64,000 bases of DNA from Limnanthes douglasii subsp. nivea (taxonomy: Eukaryota; Streptophyta; Magnoliopsida; Brassicales; Limnanthaceae). The notes beneath the pieces are model-generated. The model did not search any database. It had not been told where the DNA came from and saw only the letters and a program-made list of their open reading frames with translations. Below, one piece after another: positions 56,252 to 64,000 of the stretch. Numbering within the stretch: the first letter of the stretch is position 1; every line of letters begins with the position of its first letter. Location of the stretch: the NCBI GenBank assembly GCA_036936605.1, contig JAUPFV010000002.1:165408813-165472812 (forward strand), given 5' to 3'. The position numbers and the translations under genes were made by a program.

Positions 56252-56829
56252 TACTCCCTCTGTTTTTTTTATTAGTCGTTTTAAAAAATGTTTAAAATTT
56301 TAAATTAGTAGTCGTTTTCATCTTGAATGAATCAAGGTAACATTAACTATTACTTAATTAAAACAATAAAATATGACCAATAGTTTGTTTTTATTTTTTA
56401 CTTTTTAAAAAACATAAAACACATTCATTAAAACTGGCCAATTAAGTTTCTTTACTTTTTAATCTTTCAAAAAAAATCATTATAAAGTTTATCAATACCC
56501 GTATCCATACTTTAAACGTCCAATATTTTTGGGACAGATTAGTGACATGCGTCACTAATCACTTACTAGCTTTCTCCACGTCATTAATCAATTACTAGCT
56601 TTCTTCTCGACCAAAATCAAGTTTATTGTCCACGTTGGATAGTGTGCTTCCATTATATGTCGAATTTGGTTTAATTTTGTATTTTTTTAAAACGATGTCT
56701 TATATTCTCTCATGAGATAAAGCTATTGGTATTTGTTTTATTGAAATGCATTTGTTATTATTAGAAAACAAATGACATGCTAATGTAGTTGGGACACCAA
56801 TTACATCTCGGGGAAGATGGAGCGAATAT
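56252..56829. mobile_element. Stowaway-like MITE candidate
   Basis: Left end TACTCCCTCTGTTTTTT matches the plant Stowaway/Tc1-mariner terminal motif (CTCCCTCCGTT). The right end GAAGATGGAGCGAATA is a diverged reverse complement, and both sit at TA. No coding sequence. Inside are the inverted repeat ATTAGTGAC/GTCACTAAT (56538-56559) and a ~30-bp tandem pair with the word ACTAGCTTTCT. Confidence 0.45.
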
Positions 56830-56842
56830 TTATAAGTTAGTT

Positions 56843-57338
56843 GCAAGTTAAGACCAATACACGAAATGTTTTTTTTTCTATAGTGAATCTTTCTACGGCC
56901 TACAATGATTCCATAATTCGATGGACTCCCAGGACCGTTTCTTTTTTCTACAGTGAATCTTTATACGGCCTACAATGATTCCACAATTCGATGGCACTCC
57001 CTAGAATCGTCTATGCCGTGTAAGGAAATTGGAGGTCCTAATGGTTGTTATTTTGATGGAACTAGAGAAACAAGCTAAACATTTGTCGTTGGGCAAGTTA
57101 AGACCAATACAAGAAATGTTTCTTTTTTCTATAGTGAATCTTTCTACGGCCTACAATGATTCCACAATTCGATGGACTCCCTAGGATCGTTTCTTTTTTC
57201 TACAGTGAATCTTTCTACGGCCTACAGTGATTCCACAATTCGATGGCACTCCCTAGAATCGTCCATGCCGTGTAAGGAAATTGGAGGTCTTAATGGTTGT
57301 TATTTTGATGGAACTAGAGAAACAAGCTAAACATTTGT
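56843..57338. repeat. Nested tandem array: 250-bp units each with two ~70-bp subunits
   Basis: Unit 1 at 56843-57092 and unit 2 from 57093, both starting GCAAGTTAAGACCAATAC. Each contains the word GTGAATCTTT(C/A)(T/A)ACGGCC twice, about 70 bases apart, followed by a single GGAAATTGGAGGTC tail. The TRIM element is inserted at the end of unit 2. Confidence 0.85.
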
Positions 57339-58157
57339 TGTTGGGAATATGGGGTCCGGTCCGCATATTCCGCCTCCGTATATAAGTAAGAATACAACTG
57401 ATCTCAACACTAGCGTCTGCATTTGGTCTACTACCAAAAGGCCTCATACTAGTTGAGGTATGTTCTTACTTATATATCGCTGATCCTTCCCATGTTTAAC
57501 CGATGTGGGATGTGGGACTTTGGTCGCCACCCTAACAAATCCTCCTCTCGAACAAAGTACCACTTAGCCTCCTCTCAATTGAGTTTCATCCGCTCACTCT
57601 AATCAGAGATTGCTCCATCTGAGCAATAGAGCTTTTTACAGCGGATCTATCTACTCATTCGACCATCTTGTGCTTGTTCCTTAGCTCCACTATCCACTCC
57701 AATCAAGTACCACCGCTTGATGAGTCATGGACGCTCTAGCTCCACTATCCACTCCAATCAAGTACCACCGCTTGATGAGTCATGGACGCTCTAGCTCCAC
57801 TATCCACTCCAATCAAGTATTATCGCTTGATGAGTCATTGAGGCTTTGAACTAGGATGTATAGAGTAGATCATTCACACCTTGAGCATGACTACTGGTTC
57901 ATCATGTTCGACCTCCGAGAATATCACCACCATTGCGTTCGGTCTGGGCCTGACGCTCTGATACCACGTATTGGGAATATGGGGGTCCGGTCCGCATATT
58001 CCGCCTCCGTATATAAGTAAGAACACAACCGATCTCAACACTAGTATGATATTGTCCGCTTTGGCACCCGAAGGCCCTCACGGCTTTGCATTTGGTCCAC
58101 TACCAAAAGGCCTCATTAACCGATGTGGGATGTAGGACTTTGGTCGCCACCCTAACA
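57339..58157 (-). mobile_element. TRIM (terminal-repeat retrotransposon in miniature)
   Basis: Terminal direct repeats 57339-57537 and 57969-58157. On the minus strand each runs TGTTAGGGTGGCGACC to ATTCCCAACA (or ..AATA in the right copy). The minus strand shows a tRNA-Met-type primer site TGGTATCAGAGC (57966-57955) after the right repeat, and purine tract GAGAGGAGGAT before the left one. A perfect 5-bp target duplication TTTGT flanks it (57334-57338, 58158-58162). There is no ORF, so it depends on other elements for movement. Its 819-bp length fits the class. Confidence 0.88.
57682..57846. repeat. 55-bp triple tandem repeat inside the TRIM
   Basis: Units start at 57682, 57737 and 57792 with TAGCTCCACTATCCACTCC. 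The first two are identical; the third has a few changes. Confidence 0.9.
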
Positions 58158-58162
58158 TTTGT

Positions 58163-58437
58163 TGATAAAAAAAATGAAATTCCTATTTTTTTAAAATATC
58201 TAAAATATTATATTTTTTTATCGAAACATATAACATTATAGGATAATTTGTATCAAGATGAATGTGAGCATTAAAAGGATATGAATTATAAAAAATATAA
58301 TATTTTAAAATAAATATGTTCAGATGGATGAAGATGAGCGATCAAATAGTGAATAGTGAGTTGCATTAAATAATATATATATATATATATATAAATAAAA
58401 AAGAGGAAAAATAAGAAATACTAAAAGATATAAATCA

Positions 58438-58481
<44 letters not shown>

Positions 58482-58486
58482 CAAGA
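58163..58486. other. AT-rich spacer with two (TA)n runs
   Basis: TA microsatellites at about 58373-58392 and 58440-58479. The second stands a few bases before the LTR of element R. Confidence 0.8.
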
Positions 58487-58847
58487 TGATGAGATCAGAT
58501 ATTTGCGTTACTGTGTCTTGACTTAATCCGAAGGACAGTTCGGACCATGATCACTATTATAAAATTCTGAACAGGACAAATGTAATAAATGTTGACTAAG
58601 CTAGTTGCTGGTCACTTCAAACCAGATTACTAATGGGTCTTTAAACTTGACCCGACTTCACGATCCAACCAAATAAGTCCATGACTCAGTAATTAAGTAT
58701 AAATACCCAAACTACTTTCATTAATGAGGGTAATCAAAATTTATTACTAGCACACAACTTAATTATCTCACCACTCTAAACATTAAATTCCACAAAACAT
58801 CCAAAACACCTTACAAAATTATCCTCAGACAAAAATAAACCACCTCA
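58487..58847 (+). repeat. Element R 5' LTR
   Basis: Starts TGATGAGATC next to a (TA)n run and ends CACCTCA. TATA box AAGTATAAATACCC near 58697. Clear homologue of the element 3 LTR. The primer site after it is decayed (ATTGACGACCACAGTAGGAG). Confidence 0.8.
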
Positions 58848-58872
58848 GATTGACGACCACAGTAGGAGCACG

Positions 58873-60400
58873 ATGGTGCCTGAATTTCACGATTCAAAAC
58901 CAGCAAGAAACGTTGTTCGGATAGATCCGAATGAAAAGAATGTTCCACCTCATGAGGTGGAAAGTGAAAGGGAAAACAAGGAGTATACTATCGAGGAGCA
59001 AGACCAATTGAGAGGTGAAATAAAGGCGTTGAGAGCAATAAAACAAGCAGAATAAAGAGTTAAGGAAAAGTCTCGAGCGTCAGTATTTCACCATACTGAC
59101 AATCCTAGAGAAAATGAGAAATCTTTGAAAACTCATCCCAACTCCAAAAAGACACACCGATCCAAGCCTGTGAGAGTTCTGTATCTGAGTCTTCCAGCAG
59201 CTCATCAAATGAGGCAGAACTTGAAGAATCATTATCTTCAAGTAGTGATGAGGGAAGATCTAAAAAGAAGATGAGGTTGACTAAAAACATTCAAGAAGGA
59301 GAGATAGACATGGCAGGCTTAAGAAGAACCGTGGTAAGGGAAATGGGTCATCCAGTAAGCATATTGATCAGTTGTTGATTGATCCCTTTGCCTTTCAGTC
59401 CGAACGAGTTATTTTTTCAACCCCCAATGAAGATACTGTTTTTAGTCACAGCAAAAATTAGAAGCAATCGCCTTTGTCCGCAAAAATACTCTCCGGACAT
59501 CTTCATAATAGGTTTGACAGCTCTAAGATGGAGAAATATGATGGGAGTCGAGATCCAAACAACCATTTGGAATAGTTCAAGAACTTTATGATGAATTTTG
59601 ACGACAATGACAAATTATTGTATAGGGCCTTCTCCCAAACTTTCACAGGAAGTGCCCTCAAATGGTACAACAGTCTCCCTCAGGGGTGTATAAGAAATTA
59701 TGATACGTTCTGGTTTGCCTTCCAGAGGAAATTTGTTGGGAGTAAGGAACTCAAGGGTAATGGGGACACCATTATCCATTATGCTCAAGAATCAAAAGGG
59801 TCTCTGAAGGAGTAGATTAATCATTTTGTAAATACAAATAATGGGCTAGCAGATTGCTTTGAACAAGTTGCAATTACTTCCTTTATACTTTAAATCGAGG
59901 AAATCTAGCCGATTCAGTAACTCGGAAGAAGGCTATGACCTGTGGTGGTTTTGGTGAATCAAGTGGGAAAGCAAAACAACGTAGAAGAGACCAAGAAAAC
60001 CATAGTACACCGTTAAGTGAGATCTACTACTACAACAACAACTCTTCCAGCTACTAACCAATCTAGTTATAGGGCAAAGGAGACTGGACAAGGGTCCAAC
60101 CGGTCAAGGTAGAATCAGACAAACCAAACTTAGAGCCAACAAACCAGAAGTAAAAGGGGGCCCTGGGTTCAGCCTGAGTGGTTTGCTGAGTTGGGGGAGA
60201 GTGTGGCTACAATTTATAACAAGACTAAGAATGAGGTGCATTTTAGAAAGCCAACAGCCTTGCAGTCCTCTAGAGAAAACCGGAGCACTTGCTTCTGCCA
60301 ATACCACGATGATATAGGCCATGATACTCGTGATTGTATAGATTTGAAGTAAGAGGTCCAGAACCTCATCGAAATGTGCAAGTTGGAGGCCTGCGTAAAC
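58873..60400 (+). pseudogene. Element R gag
   Basis: MVPEFHDSKPARNVVRIDPN start, capsid core KMEKYDGSRDPNNHLE (59528-59575), YRAFSQTFTGSALKWYNSLP and FQRKFVGSKELKGNGDTIIH (59588-59815), and zinc knuckle CFCQYHDDIGHDTRDC near 60292. Stops at 59053, 59458, 59573 and 59813 among others. Confidence 0.8.
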
Positions 60401-60559
60401 AAACAAGAGGGAAGCAGACCATATAATGCGCAAACCAATACTCCCCGGACATGTCTTTCGAACAATCTTGGGACATCTATAGAAGAGGGTGCTATGGTAA
60501 TTGTTGAATGATTTGATGTAGACTCTGAGTATCTAGATCCAGATCCGAGTTGAAATCAG

Positions 60560-61256
60560 GTGGGGGTGATAACAGAGAAAACCAAAACGGTTTCCGGACT
60601 AATCAGGTTTTTTGAATCACTAACTATTTTTCAAGGGGATGCAATGACTGCGCCTTTTACTTCATCAATGAAGAGGCATGCTCACAATTTGTCCACCCAT
60701 TTAGATGGTGGAATGTATACCTATCAGTGTCAATCCCCATCCCATTTATATATTTTGATGAGGATGACCTGAGGGACATTGCAAGACCTCATGAAGATGC
60801 GGTGGTAATAGGGGCTTCAACAGGGGAAACAATATACGCTATATTCTAATTGATATATGTAGTTCGCCAAACATCCTGTTTTTAAGCTCCTACAAGCAAA
60901 TGAGAAACCCTTCGGTTATACAATGTTCAAACAGAATCATTATAGGCTTCACAGGAAGTTCTGCAGATGTGATTGAGGAGTTCGAAAATGAAATGTTGTT
61001 GAGCAAGGGACCTTTTAAAATGATGGTAAGAGTGATGTTTGTTGTGGTGGATTGCGCAACATCATACAATGAAATATTTGGGAGGTCTTGGCTCTCTAGA
61101 ATGCATGTTGTGGCCTCTACGGTCCACCAATGTTTGAAGTATGTTGTCCAGGGACAAGTAGGTGTTTTCCAAAGCAGTCAAAAGATAGCTAGGGAATACT
61201 ATGCAACATCCCTTGCCCCTAAAACTCTAGGGGTAGTTAGAATTAATAAAGATTAA
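60560..61256 (+). pseudogene. Element R aspartic protease
   Basis: The triplet at 60850-60870 reads LIDICSSPN, so DTG is lost. Then IGFTGSSADVIEEFENEMLLSK and VVDCATSYNEIFGR, SWLSRMHVVASTVHQCLKY in one open frame 60900-61256. Confidence 0.8.
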
Positions 61257-61495
61257 CAGTTATTAGAGCCTCCTGCTAAGGAAAATGAAATTGATAATCC
61301 CAGGGAGGCTACGAGTGGCATAATACCTATTGAGGAGGTTGAAACCCACTCTCTCGCAGAGGGAAAGAATGTTAAGATTGGTTCCAAGTTGGCACCAAAA
61401 TTAAAGCACCGGTTATTATCCTTTTTGATGAATAATCAACATGTTTTTGCATGATGTAACACTGATGTTACCGGAGTGCTAGCAGATATTATTTC

Positions 61496-62830
61496 ATGAA
61501 ATTTTTAATACAGAGTGATATTGCACTGGTTGTACAGAAGAGGAGGTCTTTTTCTAAGGAAAACGTAGATGTGATTGTCCGAGAAGTTGGCCGTTTAACC
61601 AAGATGAGTCACATTAAAGAATCTCAGTACCCTTTGTGGACTGTTAACCCCGTGTTAGTCAAGAAAACGAATGGCAAGTGGCGTATGTGCATAGATTTCA
61701 CTGACCTCAATAGGGCATGCCCTAAGGATCTTTATCATGTTCCTCAGATAGATCAGTTGGTGGATTCTACCTCTGGAAACAAACTGTTATCCTTTATAGA
61801 TGCCTTCTCAAGGTACAAACAGATACAAGTAGATCCGTAGGATCAAGATCACACTACTTTCATCACAGACAGAGGTCTTCATTGTTATAGGGTGATGCCA
61901 CTCGGATTGAAAAATACTGGGGCCACTTATAAGAGGTTAGTGAATAAAGCTTTTGTTAATCAGATTGGCAGAAACATGGAGGTTTACATAGATGATAATG
62001 GTTCAAAGCTTGGAGGAAGATTCACATATATATGATCTTCAAGAGACATTCTCCAATATAGAAGTTGAGAAATTAAAATTGAACACTGAGAAGTGTTTGT
62101 TTGGGGTCCAATCTAGAAAGTTCTTGGGCTACATAATAAGTGAAAATGGAATTTAGCATGATCCGGGTCAACTTAATGCCTTACTAGCAATTGACCCTCC
62201 TCAGAATATTAAAGAAGTTCAAAGGCTAACAGGACGATTGGCTGTGTTGAATAGGTTTATCTCAAGATTATTAAACAAGTGCGCTCCATTCTTCCAAATA
62301 TTGACGAATGCCAAAGACTTCAATTGGTCTCCACAGTGTGACCAGGATTTTATTGAAATAAAAAAGCATTTATCCTCACCCAAACCTCTTTTCAAACCTG
62401 TTCAGGGGAAAAACTCTATGTGTATCTAGTTGTATCAGAATATGCAATAAGTGTTGTGCTAGTGGGAGAGGTGGACAATTAACCTCGTCTGATGTAGTAC
62501 ATCAGTATGAGCCTGTCGGATGCTGAAAGAAGATATTTGAAATTGGAAAAATTGGCATTAGCTTTAGTAATTTCAGCGAGAAAAATGAGACCATAATTCC
62601 AAGATCATTCCATTATTGTTCGAACATCTCCTTAAAAAACGTTCTTCAGAAAGGTGATGTATCAAACAGAATGACCAAGTAGTCAGTGGAGCTGGGTGAT
62701 TATGATATTGACTTTTCCCCTCGAACAACGATTAGACCAGTCAGTAGCTGACTTTTTGGTAGAATTTCATGCTGATAGATCCTCCAGACGTGAATCAGAA
62801 AATAGATCTAAGAAATAATGGGTAGTTCGA
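61496..62830 (+). pseudogene. Element R reverse transcriptase and gypsy RNase H
   Basis: QYPLWTVNPVLVKKTNGKWR, MCIDFTDLNRACPKDLYHVP, FIDAFSRYKQIQVDP, then a stop (61838). YIDD near 61986 is intact, but a one-base insertion follows it. GRLAVLNRFISRLLNKCAPF is near 62233. The tether RNase H is full of stops. Confidence 0.82.
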
Positions 62831-63376
62831 ACTGATGGTGGATCAAGTACTATGGGTTGTGGAGTTGGGATTTTCCTAACATTTCCATATCGTGACAAGA
62901 TGTATCAGGCCATATATTTTGGGCTCATAGCTTCTAACAATGAGTCTGAATATGAAGCAACCATAGTTGGTCTTACGCTGACTTTTCTATGTGGGGCTAA
63001 GAGAGTCCGGTTAATGAGTGATTCTCAATTGCTCATTCACTATGGCCAGGGGCAATCTGAAGCAAAAAAACAATTGATTAAATACTTGCTTATGTTGAAA
63101 GAAGTTGTCACAAACTTTAAGAATATTTACTATGAGCACATTCATAGATCGGAAAACACTCTGACAGATTCTTTGGCAACTATAGCCTATTCTGAATCCT
63201 ACCCATGGATTCTTGTGCAGGAATGTCCATTTATAGAAACAGAACGGGAAAAAAAGAGTGAAGAAAATATGAATATACACGTAATTCAACCTAAAGATTG
63301 GAGATATGCTCTTCTCCAATACATCTCCGATGGGATGTTGCCTCCGGATAAAGTTGTGGTAAAGAAGATCAAGTAG
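62818..63376 (+). pseudogene. Element R second RNase H
   Basis: RTDGGSSTMGCGVGIFL, ASNNESEYEATIVGLTLTF, VRLMSDSQLLIHYGQG and SENTLTDSLATIAYSESYPW form one long open frame (62852-63376). All acidic positions are present, the longest uninterrupted copy of this domain here. Confidence 0.85.
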
Positions 63377-63391
63377 AAGGCTCGTGGTTTC

Positions 63392-64000
63392 TTGATACTA
63401 AGAGAAATTCTTTACAAAAAATCCTTCAGCATACCTCTCATACGTTGTTTAGGATTTAAAGAATCCCAAGTTGTATTATCTGAACTACATGATGTCGAAG
63501 GTTCTTCACACTGTGGCTATAGGGGCTTAACCATAACGGTCCTATTAGCAGGATACCACTGGCCAACCATAATGGTCGATGCTAAAGTGATAGTGAAAAA
63601 ATGTGATCCTATTAAAACATATGGGAATGCAATTCATGTGCCAGCAGTTCCTATGAAGTCCATATCTGAAGGAGTGCCCTTTTTCAGATAGGGTATAAAT
63701 CTAGTTGGGCCTCTTCCTACGGCGTCTGGTGGATCTAGAACAATCATAGTCGCTATTGACTATTTCTCTAAGTGGATAGAGGCAGATTCTTTGGCTGGAA
63801 CCACCTCGAAGGCAGTTATTAAATTTATCTTATCTAACATATATTGTAGATATGGGGTTCCTCGGAAGATTACTACAGACAATGGGCCATAGTTTGATAA
63901 TAAAGACATGGAAGCTTTTTGTACCTCTAGAAGAATTCAAGATTGTTTTTCTTCTCCTTCCACCCTCAAGCGAATGGTGAGGTTGAAGTTGCAACTAAAA
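63392..64000 (+). pseudogene. Element R integrase, cut by window edge
   Basis: Zinc-finger part LSELHDVEGSSHCGYRGL..KKCDPIKTYGNA (second Cys of the pair lost). A stop replaces Trp before GINLVGPLPT, where the first catalytic Asp is Asn. TDNGP is present, followed by a stop. A one-base deletion comes before the NGEVEVAT Glu motif at the window end. Confidence 0.82.

Larger units (their letters stand above)
58487..64000 (+). mobile_element. Element R: Tat-lineage retrotransposon, right end outside window
   Basis: 5' LTR, gag, protease, RT, both RNase H and most of integrase in plus orientation. The LTR and proteins are close to element 3 (gag DPNEKNVPPHEVE versus DPNERAIPPHVVE; RNase H RTDGGSS in both). 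The accessory gene and 3' LTR would lie beyond 64000. Many stops and single-base shifts. Confidence 0.88.

Overview
The window is nuclear DNA of a flowering plant, most likely a eudicot. It is AT-rich and almost filled with degenerate plant retrotransposons. It holds one intron-containing host gene, a Pumilio/PUF RNA-binding protein on the minus strand at 9451-11826. I see no rRNA, tRNA, CRISPR array or bacterial operon structure. I cannot name the species.

Layout. 1-574: end of a dead Ty1/copia reverse transcriptase (minus). 640-1690 and 4656-5653: two copies of a ~1 kb piece with a Mutator-like SWIM zinc finger; the second copy breaks a LINE. 3230-8490: that two-ORF, L1-like LINE (minus), decayed. 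9451-11826: the PUF gene, five exons, 664 codons, intact splice sites. 12580-14693: AT-rich intergenic DNA with microsatellites and a diverged duplication. 14694-25031: Ty3/gypsy element 1 (plus). 25032-28003: LTR-like and promoter-like pieces in minus orientation, including a 370-bp tandem duplication. 28674-30391: the accessory ORF of another minus-strand element (element 6). About 30480-40023: element 2 (minus). 40202-50738: element 3 (plus), complete with a 5-bp target duplication, sitting inside the integrase of an older minus-strand element 4 (40024-40196 plus 50744-52250). 52686-56080: accessory ORF and probable LTR of element 5. 56252-58162: a MITE-like unit, a nested tandem array, and a TRIM element with a perfect target duplication. 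58487-64000: element R (plus), same family as element 3, cut by the window edge.

The large gypsy elements look like the Tat lineage. They have a gag with a zinc knuckle, an aspartic protease, RT, a decayed gypsy RNase H followed by a second (archaeal-type) RNase H, integrase, and then an extra gene on the opposite strand between integrase and the 3' LTR. Every gag-pol copy is broken by stops and frameshifts, many of them at positions where a single transition would turn CAA, CAG, CGA or TGG into a stop. None can be autonomous as read.

The most interesting pattern is the accessory antisense gene. It recurs in elements 1, 2, 3, 5 and 6 and encodes a domain resembling the 'putative gypsy type transposon' family followed by coiled coil and an acidic tail. 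In elements 1, 2 and 3 it carries an intron at the same place. In element 3 a 149-bp tandem duplication has copied one exon together with its splice sites.
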